Source: Nocardiopsis sp. TSRI0078 (GTDB lineage: Bacteria > Actinomycetota > Actinomycetes > Streptosporangiales > Streptosporangiaceae). Taken from it: a stretch of DNA of 64,000 bases. The stretch spans positions 1-64,000 of the forward strand of contig NZ_LWLB01000012.1 of the NCBI RefSeq assembly GCF_001905145.1, in the 5' to 3' direction. The notes below the pieces were generated by a model. The model worked only from the letters and a program-made list of their open reading frames with translations. It did no database searches and was not told the origin of the DNA. Position numbers and translations under genes: made by a program. Shown piece by piece: positions 27,482-38,855 of the stretch (positions within the stretch are counted from its first letter, which is position 1; the number at the start of each line of letters is the position of its first letter).

Positions 27482-27955
27482 TCAGCGGCGCAGTCCGCGC
27501 AGGACCACCGCCGTGTCCAGTGCGGCCAGCGCGGCCTCGGCGCCCTTGTTCTCGACGCTACCCGGCAGGCCGGCACGGTCACGCGCCTGCTCCAGGGTGT
27601 CACAGGTGAGCACACCGTTGCCCACGGGGGTGGAGTGGCGCAGGGCCACCTCGGTCAGGCCGTGGGTGACCGACTGGCACACGTAGTCGAAGTGGGGTGT
27701 ACCGCCGCGGATGACCGCGCCCAGAGCGATCACGGCGTCGTGCTTGCGGGCCAACTCCTGGGCGACCACCGGGATCTCGACCGCCCCGGCGACCTCCACC
27801 ACGGCGGGCGCGGCCGCACCCGAGGCCTTCACCACGTCCAGGGCGTTGGCGAGCATCGGCTGCACGACGGGGGCGTTCCATCGGGTCACGACGATGCCCA
27901 CCGACATCCCGGAGGCGTCCACGCCCTGCTGGTCCGGACGTCCTTCACCACTCAT
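27482..27955 (-). CDS. ribH: 6,7-dimethyl-8-ribityllumazine synthase
   Basis: Condenses 5-amino-6-ribitylaminouracil with 3,4-dihydroxybutanone phosphate in riboflavin synthesis (157 residues). It has VTRWNAPVVQPMLANAL, VEVAGAVEIPVVAQEL, ALGAVIRGGTPHFDYVCQSV, and the catalytic His region RHSTPVGNGVLT. The ATG at 27955 was chosen on alignment to the family start; the frame runs further upstream through proline-rich sequence. It is third in ribE-ribBA-ribH. Confidence 0.95.
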   Translation of the reverse strand: MSGEGRPDQQGVDASGMSVGIVVTRWNAPVVQPMLANALDVVKASGAAAPAVVEVAGAVEIPVVAQELARKHDAVIALGAVIRGGTPHFDYVCQSVTHGLTEVALRHSTPVGNGVLTCDTLEQARDRAGLPGSVENKGAEAALAALDTAVVLRGLRR

Positions 27956-28060
27956 GGGTCCTGCTTTCTGTGTGTGCTGTGGAGGGGACCGCCCGGGCCG
28001 CCGGCCGCGGGTCCGCACCCGGCCCGCCCCGCGGGGTCCCGCCGTTGTCCGGGAGCGGCC

Positions 28061-29350
<1,290 letters not shown>

Positions 29351-29441
29351 TGCCGCTCCCTGGGTGACTCGTGGGTGGAGATGGTGTGTCGGGTGGCGGC
29401 CCGACCGGGCGGGTCCGCCTCCTGGGGCCGTGTGCCGGGGT

Positions 29442-30068
29442 TCACGCCCGCGGGCGGATCCGGGCCACGGCGGTGATCCGCTCGACGTACTTGGCGATGA
29501 CGTCCACCTCGATGTTCACGGCGGCGCCGGCGGCGAGGCTCCCCAAGGTGGTGGCCCGCAGGGTCTCGGGGATCAGGCTGACCTCGAAGAACTCCTCCTG
29601 CGCGTCGGGCTCGCTGACCGCGGAGACGGTGAGGCTGGTGCCGTCGACCGTGATGGAGCCCTTCTCGACCACGTACGGGGAGAGGTGGGCGGGCAGCCCG
29701 AAACGCAGAACGTCCCAGTTGTCACCGGGATTCCGGGAGAGCAGGCAGGCGGTGCCGTCGACGTGGCCCTGGACGATGTGGCCGCCGAGGCGGCCGTCCA
29801 CGCGGGCGGCGCGTTCGAGGTTGACCGGGGAGCCGACCGTGAGCGAGCCGAGCGTGGAGCGGTCCACGGACTCCTTCATCACGTCGGCGGTGAAGGTGTC
29901 CCCGCCGCTGCCGACGACGGTCAGGCACACGCCGTTGACCGCGATGGACTCACCGTGGCCCACGCCCGCGCTGACCAGGGGTCCGCGCACGGTCAGCAGC
30001 AGGGCTCCGCCACCCGCTGGTTCGATGGAGACGACCTCGCCGAGTTCTTCCACGATTCCGGTGAACAC
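29442..30068 (-). CDS. ribE: Riboflavin synthase alpha chain
   Basis: Dismutates two lumazine molecules to riboflavin (208 residues). Two lumazine-binding repeats are clear: [12 protein letters not shown] with VNGVCLTV in the first, [12 protein letters not shown] with VDGTSLTV in the second. Start GTG at 30068. It is the first gene after the FMN riboswitch, with about 120 nt of leader between the aptamer and the gene. The ribD gene usually next to it is not in this window. Confidence 0.95.
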   Translation of the reverse strand: MFTGIVEELGEVVSIEPAGGGALLLTVRGPLVSAGVGHGESIAVNGVCLTVVGSGGDTFTADVMKESVDRSTLGSLTVGSPVNLERAARVDGRLGGHIVQGHVDGTACLLSRNPGDNWDVLRFGLPAHLSPYVVEKGSITVDGTSLTVSAVSEPDAQEEFFEVSLIPETLRATTLGSLAAGAAVNIEVDVIAKYVERITAVARIRPRA

Positions 30069-30189
30069 GCCCTTGCCTTCCCTTCGCCTGACGGCTCCGG
30101 GGAGTCAGGGGTGTGGAACGGGTCCACGGCAAGGCGGTACCGGCTCTACCGCGTGCAAGGGGCACAGCGGTGGACGGACCGTCCCGACA

Positions 30190-30316
30190 CGTACTGCCTC
30201 CCATCCGGACTTTCACCGTCGGTACCGGAGTTTCACCGGTTCAACCAGCCGATGGATTCGGCCGGGTCGCGGACTGTCACCGCCGGTTCGGAATTACACC
30301 GACCCCGGAGCACGTG
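30190..30316 (-). ncRNA. FMN riboswitch (RFN element)
   Basis: Read on the minus strand the leader has the conserved RFN core: GTGCTCCGGGGTCGGTGTAA at the 5' end, GCGGTGACAGTCCGCGACCC, ACCGGTGAAACTCCGGTACC, GACGGTGAAAGTCCGGATGG and GGGAGGCAG at the 3' end, with closing stem CGTG/TACG. This aptamer binds FMN and shuts down riboflavin genes. The expression platform lies between 30189 and 30069. A possible -10 TAGGAT is at 30348-30343, without a good -35. Confidence 0.93.
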
Positions 30317-30388
30317 TTTGACTGTTGTCTCAACTGTCTCGGATCCTAACCGCTCCCCAGCCGGAGCGCATAGTCGGTGTGACACGAA

Positions 30389-31462
30389 TCATCCGCGTTC
30401 TCCCCTGTCAGAGGCATCGGCGGAGGTGCCTCCGGGCGTGTCACCTGCGGCGGCCCGTGCCCCGGGCCGCCCGGCCAGACCGCTGCGCACGAACATCTCC
30501 GGGGCGAGGTAGGAGCCCCAGAAGGCGATCCCCGCGTAGGCGACGAACGCCACGGCGGACGCGGCCAGACCGGTCAGGCCGCCGAAGACCACGTCGACGG
30601 CCACCTGGGCCAGCACGACCACCGAGATGCCGAGGACGAAGCGCGCGACCCGTGAGACGAGGGCGCCCCGGGCGCTGTACCAGCCGCGCCCGGCGAGCAG
30701 GGTGAAGCCGGCGATCCCGCCGAAGAGGGCGCCGGCGACGGTGTACAGGCCGGTGAGGGTCTCCCCCGCCGGGTCGACCGGGGTGGCGCCGGTCCATTCG
30801 ACGGGAACCGCCCAGTCGCCGCGCACCAGCAGCTGCCACAGGGTCGCGGCCAGGCAGGGCAGCAGTGCGGCGGCGAGGGCGTAGCCCGTCCAGCGGACCG
30901 TGCTCAGTCCCAGCCACCAGGCGGTGATCCGCTCCTCCCAGCGCAGGGCCGCCCACAGCACGGCCGCGCCCAGCAGCAGGCCGGCCAGGACGTCGCTGAT
31001 GAAGTGCGCGCCCAGGTAGACCCGGGAGAGGGCGACGAGCGCGATGACGGCGACGGCCGCCCACAGCACGGCGCGGCGGCCGGACCGGAGGCCGAGGTAG
31101 CCCCAGGTGACCGTGGCGCCCTGGGTGTGCCCGGAGGGGAGGCCGAAGCTGCCATGGGTCGCGTGGGCCTTGATCCGGGCGTCGAACCAGGAGGGGCGGG
31201 CGCCGTAGAGCACCGACTTGAACAGGTAGTTCAGCGCGCCCGAGGAGGCGACCACGATGAAGAGCCGGGCGCCCAGCCCGGGGCTGAGGCACCAGAAGAC
31301 CAGGGTGAGCACGACGATGGCGACGGTGTGGGAGCCGAGGTGGGTGAGCGCCTCCAGCGGAGGGGCGAGCCAGTCCCCCAGCCCCTGGAGCCACAGGATG
31401 GGGGTGGTCTCCGCCTCCCACAACACGTCCAGTGCCACGTGCTCGGCCGTCCGGGTGTTCAA
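30389..31462 (-). CDS. PAP2 family membrane phosphatase
   Basis: Integral membrane phosphatase of about 357 residues with eight or more helices. The three PAP2/acid-phosphatase motifs are intact: K-x6-RP (KSVLYGARP), PSGH (LPSGHTQG) and SR-x5-H (SRVYLGAH). Substrates of the family are lipid phosphates or pyrophosphates. The start is uncertain: TTG at 31462 has GGGGGAG 6 nt upstream, whereas the ATG at 31585 would add a basic, non-family leader. It occupies the place between rpe and ribE where ribD is found in many actinobacteria. The C-terminal 40 residues are disordered. Confidence 0.82.
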   Translation of the reverse strand: MNTRTAEHVALDVLWEAETTPILWLQGLGDWLAPPLEALTHLGSHTVAIVVLTLVFWCLSPGLGARLFIVVASSGALNYLFKSVLYGARPSWFDARIKAHATHGSFGLPSGHTQGATVTWGYLGLRSGRRAVLWAAVAVIALVALSRVYLGAHFISDVLAGLLLGAAVLWAALRWEERITAWWLGLSTVRWTGYALAAALLPCLAATLWQLLVRGDWAVPVEWTGATPVDPAGETLTGLYTVAGALFGGIAGFTLLAGRGWYSARGALVSRVARFVLGISVVVLAQVAVDVVFGGLTGLAASAVAFVAYAGIAFWGSYLAPEMFVRSGLAGRPGARAAAGDTPGGTSADASDRGERG

Positions 31463-31690
31463 CGCGTACTCCCCCAAGGGTCCGCGCCTGGCAACGCGCT
31501 CACGCCGCGCCGCTCCCCCACACGCACGGACGCGGAGGGGAAGACGGAGCCGCGACCAAGCGAGATCAACGACTACGAGTCGCACAGCCTAGGGCCGGGG
31601 GCCGTACGCGCACCACCCGCGCGCGTGTCCGTGTCGGGATCGTTGCGCGCGGTCGGTCCGGAAGGCGTGTGCGTGCCGGCCCGGCCGGGC

Positions 31691-32362
31691 TCACGTGCTC
31701 CCGGAGGCCTTCATGGCCAGGGAGCGCAGCGACTCGACGGCCCCCGCCGGGTCCTGGGCACCGTAGACGGCCGAGCCGGCGACGAAGACGTCGGCCCCGG
31801 CCTCGGCGGCGCGCTCGATGGTCTCGGCGCTGACGCCGCCGTCGACCTGGAGCCAGACGGAGGCGTCACGGCTGTCGAGGAGCTCGCGTGCCCGGCGGAT
31901 CTTGGGCAGGACCATGTCGAGGAACTTCTGGCCGCCGAAGCCGGGTTCGACGGTCATGAGCAGGAGCATGTCCATCTCGCCGATGAGGTCGGCGTAGGGG
32001 TCGACCGCCTCCGCGGGGTTGAGGGCCAGGCCCGCGCGGGCGCCGAGGCGGCGGATCTCACGCAGGGTGCGCACGGGGGCGCCGGCGGCCTTGGCGTGGA
32101 TGGTGACGCTGCCCGCGCCCGCCTCGGCGTAGGCCGGGGCCCACCGGTCGGGCTCCTCGATCATCAGGTGGCAGTCCAGCGGGGTGTCGGTCGCCTTGGC
32201 CAGGGACTCGACGACGGGCAGGCCCAGGGTCAGGTTGGGGACGAAGTGGTTGTCCATCACGTCGACGTGGAGCCAGTCGGCGGACGGGGACACGGCGGCC
32301 GCTTCGTCGGCGAGGTGCGCGAAGTCGGCGTTCAGGATGCTGGGTGAGATCTGGATGGCCAC
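31691..32362 (-). CDS. rpe: Ribulose-phosphate 3-epimerase
   Basis: Interconverts ribulose 5-phosphate and xylulose 5-phosphate (223 residues, TIM barrel). It has [13 protein letters not shown], the metal-binding [27 protein letters not shown], the second metal Asp in the VDGGVSAET motif, and [11 protein letters not shown]. Start GTG at 32362. It follows rsmB by 169 nt on the same strand. Supplies pentose phosphate for the riboflavin pathway next door, though it is a general enzyme. Confidence 0.95.
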   Translation of the reverse strand: MAIQISPSILNADFAHLADEAAAVSPSADWLHVDVMDNHFVPNLTLGLPVVESLAKATDTPLDCHLMIEEPDRWAPAYAEAGAGSVTIHAKAAGAPVRTLREIRRLGARAGLALNPAEAVDPYADLIGEMDMLLLMTVEPGFGGQKFLDMVLPKIRRARELLDSRDASVWLQVDGGVSAETIERAAEAGADVFVAGSAVYGAQDPAGAVESLRSLAMKASGST

Positions 32363-32531
32363 GGGTGCAGTGTAACCACGCTGCTCGGAGCCGTGCGTAC
32401 ACGGCCGGGCGGACTCCGTTTCCCCTCACGGGAGAGGTGGGAGACCCCATCTCGTGCCTTTACGACGTAGATCAGCAACGTGGGCCAACGGAGTCTCCCC
32501 GGAGCGCGGACCGGGAGCCCCGGGGCCGGGG

Positions 32532-34001
32532 TCAGGCCTGCCCGCCCTTGCGAAGCAGCGCCAGGAACATCGCGTCGGTCCCGTGGACGTGCGGCCAGAA
32601 CTGGACGTACCCTCCCTCGGGGCCGGCCGCCAGGTCGGGCACCTCGTCCAGGTAGTCGGCGGCGCGCAGCAGCGTGAGGTCGCCGCGCTCGGAGAGGATC
32701 CCCCGGACGATCGCGTCGGTCTCGTCCAGGTGCGGCGAGCACGTCACGTAGGCGACCACCCCGCCGGGGCGGACGGCCTCGGCGGCGCTGTCCAACAGAC
32801 CGTGCTGGAGGGACGACAGGTCGGCGGCCGAGGACTCGGTGCGCCGCCAGCGCGACTCCGGACGGCGGCGCAGGGCGCCCAGGCCGGTGCACGGCGCGTC
32901 CACCAGCACGCGGTCGAAGGCCCCCGGACGCCAGGCGGGCGCGGTGCCGTCGGCGACCACGACCCGTCCCGCGTCGCGCGGGGCCCGGCGTACCGCTCCG
33001 GCCACCAGGCCCGCGCGCGCGGGCTGCACCTCGGCGGCCAGCAGGCGGGCGTCGCGCTGCCCCGCCAAGGACGCCAGCAGGCCGGCCTTGCCGCCCGGTC
33101 CGGCGCACATGTCCAGCCAGCGCGCGTCGTCACCGTGGGCGTCGACCCTGGTCAGGGCCAGGGCGACCAGCTGGCTGGCCTCGTCCTGCACCGCGGCGCG
33201 GTTCTGGTGCACCTCGCGGATCGAGGCGGGATCGCCCTCGGGCAGGTAGGCGGCGAACGGCGAGTAGCGGGCCTCCTCGGCACCGGCGGCCACCAGGTCG
33301 GCGACGGTGGCGCGACCGGGCTTGGCCACGAGCGTCACCCGGGGGCGCTCGTTGTGCGCGGCGAGCAGGCGCTCGGTCTCGACCAGGCCGTCCTTGGACC
33401 TCTCCCCCAGGGAGCGGGCCAGCTCCTTGACCACCCAGCGCGGATGGCTGTGCACGACCGACAGGTACCCGCTGGGGTCGGCGGCGCGGTCGGGGGCGAC
33501 CACGGACATCCAGCCGTCCAGGTCGCGGGCGGAGACCCTGCGCAGGACCGCGTTGACGAACCGTCCGCGGTGGTGGCCGACGACCCTGCGGGCCAGGTCC
33601 ACGGTCGCGCTGACGGCGGCGTGCGGCGGGATCTTGGTGGACAGCAGCTGGTGGGCGCCCAGGCGCAGCAGCGGCAGCGCCTCGGCGTCCACCGAGGCGA
33701 GCGTGCGGTCCACACAGCGCTCCAGGACGGCGTCGTAGGTGCCCTGGCGGCGCAGGGTCCCGTAGGTCAGCTCGGTGGCCAGGGCGGCGTCGCGGCCGCT
33801 GATACCGCGCTCGGTGAGCAGGGAGGGCAGCAGCAGGTTGGCGTAGGCGTCGCGCTGGTCGACCGCCCGCAGCACGTCGTAGGCGACCCGGCGCGCGGGG
33901 TCGCGGGGCGCGGGCGGCGGCCCGGACCTGCCCTGACCGCCCTGGCCGGGCCTGCCGCCTCTGCGGGGGCGGCGGTACGGGGATCGGGACTGCTCGCTCA
34001 A
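32532..34001 (-). CDS. rsmB: 16S rRNA (cytosine-C5)-methyltransferase RsmB
   Basis: RNA m5C methyltransferase (489 residues). After a basic tail of about 45 residues comes the NusB-like RNA-binding domain (DPARRVAYDVLRAVDQRDAY...GRFVNAVLRRV), then the Rossmann domain with SAM motif LDMCAGPGGKAGLLA, motif IV VDAPCTGLGALRRRPE (Cys in PC) and motif VI VAYVTCSPHLDETD with the catalytic Cys in TCS. Start is TTG at 34001. It follows fmt by 70 nt, with a hairpin between them. Confidence 0.94.
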   Translation of the reverse strand: MSEQSRSPYRRPRRGGRPGQGGQGRSGPPPAPRDPARRVAYDVLRAVDQRDAYANLLLPSLLTERGISGRDAALATELTYGTLRRQGTYDAVLERCVDRTLASVDAEALPLLRLGAHQLLSTKIPPHAAVSATVDLARRVVGHHRGRFVNAVLRRVSARDLDGWMSVVAPDRAADPSGYLSVVHSHPRWVVKELARSLGERSKDGLVETERLLAAHNERPRVTLVAKPGRATVADLVAAGAEEARYSPFAAYLPEGDPASIREVHQNRAAVQDEASQLVALALTRVDAHGDDARWLDMCAGPGGKAGLLASLAGQRDARLLAAEVQPARAGLVAGAVRRAPRDAGRVVVADGTAPAWRPGAFDRVLVDAPCTGLGALRRRPESRWRRTESSAADLSSLQHGLLDSAAEAVRPGGVVAYVTCSPHLDETDAIVRGILSERGDLTLLRAADYLDEVPDLAAGPEGGYVQFWPHVHGTDAMFLALLRKGGQA

Positions 34002-34032
34002 CGTGTGTGCCTCAACAAACCGGGGACGGGTC

Positions 34033-34054
34033 CTGGCGGGCTCCGGCCCGCCAG
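34033..34054 (-). terminator. Hairpin between fmt and rsmB
   Basis: CTGGCGGGC (34033-34041) pairs perfectly with GCCCGCCAG (34046-34054) around TCCG. It may attenuate transcription between the two genes. No U-tract. Confidence 0.45.
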
Positions 34055-34071
34055 GTCGAGACTACGGCAGC

Positions 34072-35007
34072 TCAGCGGCCCAGGCGGTCGTCCTCGGTGG
34101 GACGCACGCCACGCGCCCAGTCGACCGCGGCCATGGCGCGCTTGCCCTGGGGCTGCACCTCGCCCAGGGCGACCGGGTGGGTGCTGGTGCCGACGACGAC
34201 GCGCCTCTTGTCGGCGTGCAGCTGGCCGGGGTCGAGCGCCGGGGTGTCGGCGTCGGGGAGCGGGGTGACGGGGCCGAGCTTGAGGCGGCCGCCGCGGAAG
34301 GTGGTCCAGGCGCCGGGCGCGGGGGTGCAGGCGCGGGCCACCCTGTCCACGCGCAGGGCGGGGGCGGTGAAGTCCAGTTCGGCGTCCTGCGGGGTGAGCT
34401 TGGCGGCGTAGGAGACCCCGTCGGCGGGCTGCTCGACGGGGCTGAGCCGCCCGGCGGCGATGCCGTCGACCGTGCGCACGAGGAGTTCGGCGCCGGCGAC
34501 CGAGAGCCGTTCGAGGAGTTCACCGCTGGTGTCGGTGGGACGCACGTTCTCGGTGAGGGTGCCGTAGACCGGTCCGGCGTCGAGTTCCTTGACGATCTGG
34601 AAGGTGGAGGCGCCGGTGACGTCGTCTCCGTGCAGGATCGCGTGCTGGACGGGCGCCGCGCCGCGCCAGGCGGGCAGCAGGGAGAAGTGCAGGTTGACCC
34701 AGCCGTGGCGGGGGACGTCGAGCGCGGCCTGCGGCAGGAGGGCACCGTAGGCGACGACGGGGCAGCAGTCGGGGGCGATCTCGGCGAGCCGTTCCAGGAA
34801 CTCGGGGTCGCCCGCCTTGGCGGGTTTGAGGACCTCGATGCCCTCGCTCGCGGCGAGTTCGCCGACCGGGCTGGCGGAGACCCTCCGGCCGCGTCCGGAG
34901 CGGGCGTCGGGGCGGGTGACCACGGCCGCGACCTCGTGGCCGGAGTCGATCAGCGCCCGCAGGGACGGCACCGCCACCCGCGGTGTTCCGGCAAAGACAA
35001 GCTTCAT
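34072..35007 (-). CDS. fmt: Methionyl-tRNA formyltransferase
   Basis: Formylates initiator Met-tRNA (311 residues). The N-terminal domain has [20 protein letters not shown] and the catalytic region [21 protein letters not shown] (Asn, His) with Asp in LDAGPVY; the C-terminal OB domain ends in the [12 protein letters not shown] pattern. The ATG at 35007 matches the family start exactly. It diverges from priA; the 249-bp region between shows no gene and should hold both promoters. Confidence 0.95.
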   Translation of the reverse strand: MKLVFAGTPRVAVPSLRALIDSGHEVAAVVTRPDARSGRGRRVSASPVGELAASEGIEVLKPAKAGDPEFLERLAEIAPDCCPVVAYGALLPQAALDVPRHGWVNLHFSLLPAWRGAAPVQHAILHGDDVTGASTFQIVKELDAGPVYGTLTENVRPTDTSGELLERLSVAGAELLVRTVDGIAAGRLSPVEQPADGVSYAAKLTPQDAELDFTAPALRVDRVARACTPAPGAWTTFRGGRLKLGPVTPLPDADTPALDPGQLHADKRRVVVGTSTHPVALGEVQPQGKRAMAAVDWARGVRPTEDDRLGR

Positions 35008-35256
35008 GCGTGGTATCCCCTCCACTGGCCCGGGAGCGCTCACCGGCGTCCGCGGCCGGAAGGCCCCGTGCGCGGGGCCCGGCCGGGAGGCGAGGAGCCC
35101 ACGAGCACGGTCTGTCGGGTTCCCAGTTCTACCAGTCGCCGGGAGCGGGGCCCGCCCGCGAGGGAGCGGTGTCGCCGCACCCGTGGAGGCGCCGGGACCG
35201 CGGCGCGCGGGAGCGTGCGCGGGTCGGTGTCGCAGGCCTCTGGTAGACAGAAAGCG

Positions 35257-37416
35257 ATGACGACGCAGCCCGGCCAACCCGACGGGGTCCTCTTCGACCT
35301 TCCGGAGAAGAGCGAGGCCCCGGCGGCCAGGAAGTCCCGCCGCCCGGCCCCGCGCAGGCCCGCCGAGCGGCTGCCGGTCGCGCGCGTGGTCGTGGACACC
35401 CCGCTGCCCCACCTGGACCGGTACTTCGACTACCGGGTGCCCGCCGACATGGACGAGGCGGCGGTGCCCGGCTGCCGGGTGCGGGTGCGGTTCAACAACC
35501 GCCGTCTGAACGGCTTCCTGGCCGAACGGGCGGAGGCCTCGGAGTTCGCGGGAAGACTGGCCTACCTTGAGGCGGTCGTCTCGCCGGAGCCGGTGCTGAC
35601 CCCCGAGATCCTGGAACTGGCCCGCGCGGTCGCCGACCGGTACGCGGGCACGCTGAGCGACGTACTGCGCCTGGCCGTGCCGCCCCGCCACGCCCGCGTG
35701 GAGAAGGAGGAGGCCGAGGCCGTCGAAGCAGCGGAAGCCTCCGGCGCCGCTCCGGAGGGGTCCGGGGAGCCGGCGGCCGCGGTGGACGGGCCCTCCGGCC
35801 GGGAGACCGCCGGGGCGGGCCCGGAGGGGGCGGAACCCGGCGGTGCCGGGCCCGGCCCCTGGGCGGACTACCCCGAGGGCCCCTCCTTCCTGCGGGCGCT
35901 CCGCGGGGGCCAGCCCGCCCGTGCGGTGTGGAACGCCCTGCCCGGCACGGACTGGGTGCAGGCGGTGGCGGTCGCCGCGCGGGAGGCCCTGGCCGCGGGG
36001 CGCGGCACGGTGGTCGTGGTGCCCGACGGCCGCGACGTCGAGGCCGTCGACACCGCGCTGGACCTCCACCTCGGCGAGGGCCGGCACGTGGCGCTCACCG
36101 CCGACCTGGGGCCCGCCGAGCGGTACCGGCGGTGGCTCTCGGTGCTGCGCGGGCGGGTCCGGGTGGTGGTCGGCACGCGCGCGGCGGTGTTCGCGCCCGT
36201 CCGCGACCTGGGGTTGGTGGTGCTGTGGGACGACGGCGACGACGTGCACGTCGATCCGCACGCCCCCTACCCGCACGCGCGCACGGTGCTGTCGATGCGC
36301 GCGCACCGCGCGGGCGCAGGTGCCCTGATCGGCGGGCACACCCGCACCACCGACTCCCAGCTGCTCGTCGAGTCGGGGTGGGCCCATCCCCTGACCGCCG
36401 ACCGCGCCACCCTGCGCCGCCGCGCGCCGGTGGTGCGTGCGGCCGGGGACGACCGGGAGCTGGCCCGTGACGAGGCGGCGCGGTCGGCGCGGATGCCGAG
36501 CCTGGCCCTGCGCGCGGCGCGCGAGGCCGCCCGCACCGGGCCCGTGCTCTTCCAGGTGCCGCGCCGGGGCTACCTGAACACGCTGGCGTGCGCCGGATGC
36601 CGCGAACCCGCCCGCTGCGACTCCTGCCGGGGCCCGCTCGCGGTGCGCGGCTCGCACGCCATGCCCTCGTGCGGCTGGTGCGGCCGCGTGGCCGGCCAGT
36701 GGGCGTGCCCGGAGTGCGGCCTCACCCGCATGCGCGCCGTGGTGGTGGGCGCCCGCCGCACCGCCGAGGAGCTGGGCCGGGCCTTCCCCTCGCTGACCGT
36801 GCGCACCTCGGGCCGCGAGGAGGTCCTGTCGCGGGTGGCGGACGCGCCGTCGCTGGTGGTGGCGACCCCGGGCGCAGAACCGGTGGCGGAGGACGGGTAC
36901 GCGGCGGCGGTGCTGCTGGACGGCTGGGCGCTGCTGAACCGGATGGACCTGCGCGCCTCGGAGGAGGCGCTGCGGCGCTGGTTGAACGCGGCGGCGCTGG
37001 TGCGGCCGGGCGGCACGGTGGTGGTGTCGGCCGACGTCTCGCTGCCGGTGGTGCAGTCGTTCGTACGCTGGGATCCGGCGGGCTTCGCCGAGCGCGAGCT
37101 GGCGGAACGCCGCGAACTGGGCTTTCCCCCCGCGGTGTCGATGGCATCGGTCACCGGCGGCCCGGAGCACGTGCGCGAGCTGCTCGACCAGATCCGGCTG
37201 CCCGAGGACACCGAACTGCTGGGGCCGGTGCCGGTGGGCTCGGACCGCGCGGTCGGCCCGGACGGCACCCACCAGACGGAGCGCGCGCTGCTGCGGGTGC
37301 CCCGCACCGGGGTGGGGGCGCTGACCCGGGCGCTGAAGGCGGCGGCCTCGGCCCGCAGCGCGCGCCGGGACGAGCACCTGGCACAGGTGAGGGTGGACCC
37401 GCTGCACGTGGTCTAG
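35257..37416 (+). CDS. priA: PriA-like primosomal protein N' without helicase motifs
   Basis: Replication-restart protein (719 residues) of the actinobacterial type. The N-terminal DNA-binding domain is clear ([37 protein letters not shown]). The zinc-binding region is kept, with eight Cys in four pairs (CAGC, CDSC, CGWC, CPEC). The Walker A GxGKT is replaced by a sequence reading ALPGTDWVQ, and the DEEH box by WDDGDD, so ATP-driven unwinding is not expected. An acidic, Ala/Gly-rich insert (about residues 150-205) separates the domains. It may act as a structural loader for DnaB. Confidence 0.9.
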   Translation: MTTQPGQPDGVLFDLPEKSEAPAARKSRRPAPRRPAERLPVARVVVDTPLPHLDRYFDYRVPADMDEAAVPGCRVRVRFNNRRLNGFLAERAEASEFAGRLAYLEAVVSPEPVLTPEILELARAVADRYAGTLSDVLRLAVPPRHARVEKEEAEAVEAAEASGAAPEGSGEPAAAVDGPSGRETAGAGPEGAEPGGAGPGPWADYPEGPSFLRALRGGQPARAVWNALPGTDWVQAVAVAAREALAAGRGTVVVVPDGRDVEAVDTALDLHLGEGRHVALTADLGPAERYRRWLSVLRGRVRVVVGTRAAVFAPVRDLGLVVLWDDGDDVHVDPHAPYPHARTVLSMRAHRAGAGALIGGHTRTTDSQLLVESGWAHPLTADRATLRRRAPVVRAAGDDRELARDEAARSARMPSLALRAAREAARTGPVLFQVPRRGYLNTLACAGCREPARCDSCRGPLAVRGSHAMPSCGWCGRVAGQWACPECGLTRMRAVVVGARRTAEELGRAFPSLTVRTSGREEVLSRVADAPSLVVATPGAEPVAEDGYAAAVLLDGWALLNRMDLRASEEALRRWLNAAALVRPGGTVVVSADVSLPVVQSFVRWDPAGFAERELAERRELGFPPAVSMASVTGGPEHVRELLDQIRLPEDTELLGPVPVGSDRAVGPDGTHQTERALLRVPRTGVGALTRALKAAASARSARRDEHLAQVRVDPLHVV

Positions 37417-37486
37417 AGCCCGTGCGGTGCGCTCCCCCGGGGAGAACCGGTGGAGAAACCGCCGGAGCGCGTGGAGACTGTCCGCC

Positions 37487-38278
37487 ATGGCAGACTCCAC
37501 CGCGGGCCTCTTCGACTCGGTGGCCGACGTCTACGACGAGTCGGTGCCCTTCTTCGCCTCCTTCGCGCGACGGCTGACGGCCTGGGCCGGGCCGCCGCCC
37601 GGGGCACGGCTGCTGGACCTGGGCGCCGGGCGCGGAGCCGTGTCCCTCGCCGCCGCCGAGGCGCTGGGCCCCTCGTGCGCGGTCCTGGCCGTGGACGCCT
37701 CACCCCGGATGGTCGACGCCCTGGCGGCGCTGCCGGTCCCCGGACTGCGGGCCCGCGTCATGGACGCCGCCGCGCTCGACCTTCCCGACCGCTCCCGCGA
37801 CGCTGTGCTCAGCGGGTTCCTGTTCCACATCCTGCCGGACCCGGGCGCGGTGCTGCGCGAGGTGGCCCGGGTGCTCCGGCCCGGCGCGGCCCTCGCCTTC
37901 TCCACCCCCGGTCCCAGCTCCGACGGAGGATGGTGGGCGCGTTACGGGGAGGTCTTCGAGGAGTTCAGGGCCGCGCACGCCCTGGAGGCGCCCGCCGGGA
38001 TGGGCGGGCCGCACCCTCCGTGGGAGGAGCTCGCCGAGCGGGCCGGGCTGCGGTACACGCGCACGGCCGCCGTGGAGGTCGAACTCCCCCTCGACGGGCC
38101 CCGGGCGCACTGGGACTGGCTGCTCTCGCACGGCAACCGCTGGCTCCACGACGCCTTGGACGAGCCCCACCGCCGCGCCCTCGAACGCAGGGTGCTGCGC
38201 AGCCTCGAGGAGCACCACCCCACACGGGGGCACAGCCTCATCGCCGGAGCCGTCTTCCACGAGTTGACCAGGCCCTGA
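37487..38278 (+). CDS. Class I SAM-dependent methyltransferase
   Basis: UbiE-like methyltransferase of 263 residues. It begins [21 protein letters not shown], has motif [22 protein letters not shown], post-[15 protein letters not shown], and motif IV-like [20 protein letters not shown], followed by [14 protein letters not shown]. The substrate is unknown. The ATG at 37487 aligns with the family start. It follows priA by 70 nt and converges with the DinB-like gene. Confidence 0.82.
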   Translation: MADSTAGLFDSVADVYDESVPFFASFARRLTAWAGPPPGARLLDLGAGRGAVSLAAAEALGPSCAVLAVDASPRMVDALAALPVPGLRARVMDAAALDLPDRSRDAVLSGFLFHILPDPGAVLREVARVLRPGAALAFSTPGPSSDGGWWARYGEVFEEFRAAHALEAPAGMGGPHPPWEELAERAGLRYTRTAAVEVELPLDGPRAHWDWLLSHGNRWLHDALDEPHRRALERRVLRSLEEHHPTRGHSLIAGAVFHELTRP

Positions 38279-38315
38279 GCCGCGCGCGGCGCCTCCCGTT
38301 CCGCGGCGGGGCGGC

Positions 38316-38855
38316 TCAGCGCCCGTGGTCGGCGCGGTACAGGTCGCGCAGCACAGCCACCTCGGCGCCGTGGTGGATGACCTCCCGGTTGATGTGGAGC
38401 ACCAGCGCGACCATCGGGAGGTCGTCCCACTGGGATGACTCGGCGCCGCCCACGGGGGCCGCCAGGCCGTCCTCGTCCAGCGCCTGGACGTGCTCGGACC
38501 AGGTCTCGTAGGCGTGGCGCAGCCGCTGCTTGGCGTCGGTGGCGGTCGCGGGCCAGTCGATGCCCCGGCTCGTGGCGGTGCGGTCGCCGAAGTGCCAGTT
38601 GATGCGGGTCTCCAGCACGTCCACGACGATGTGCCCGAGCCGCCAGGCGATGGTGGTCACCGGCGGCGGATCAGGTTCGGGCACGACGAGGTCGGGCTGG
38701 TGCCGCCCGTCCCGTACCTCGCGGACGGTCCAGGCGTCGGGCACCGGCTTCCAGAGGAACTCCTCGTCGGTGAGCCCCTCCAGCCTGGGCCACAGGGAGA
38801 AGTCCCAGTAGAACTTGAGCTGCGCCAGGACCTCGCCGGTCCAGTTCACCGCCAT
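38316..38855 (-). CDS. DinB/YfiT-like protein
   Basis: Four-helix-bundle protein of the DinB superfamily (179 residues). Conserved His appear in WRLGHIVVDVLETRINWHFG and in HINREVIHHGAEVAVLRDL, the three-His metal site of this family. It begins LAQLKFYWDFSLWPRLEGLTDEEFLWKP, usual for the actinobacterial branch. Members include thiol-dependent enzymes such as mycothiol transferases, but the substrate cannot be named. It overlaps the upstream methyltransferase-like gene by 10 nt. Confidence 0.82.
   Translation of the reverse strand: MAVNWTGEVLAQLKFYWDFSLWPRLEGLTDEEFLWKPVPDAWTVREVRDGRHQPDLVVPEPDPPPVTTIAWRLGHIVVDVLETRINWHFGDRTATSRGIDWPATATDAKQRLRHAYETWSEHVQALDEDGLAAPVGGAESSQWDDLPMVALVLHINREVIHHGAEVAVLRDLYRADHGR

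Noticed and set aside
30343-30371. Promoter for the FMN leader
   Set aside because: TAGGAT fits a -10, but no acceptable -35 lies 16-19 bp upstream, so it is mentioned only within the riboswitch entry.
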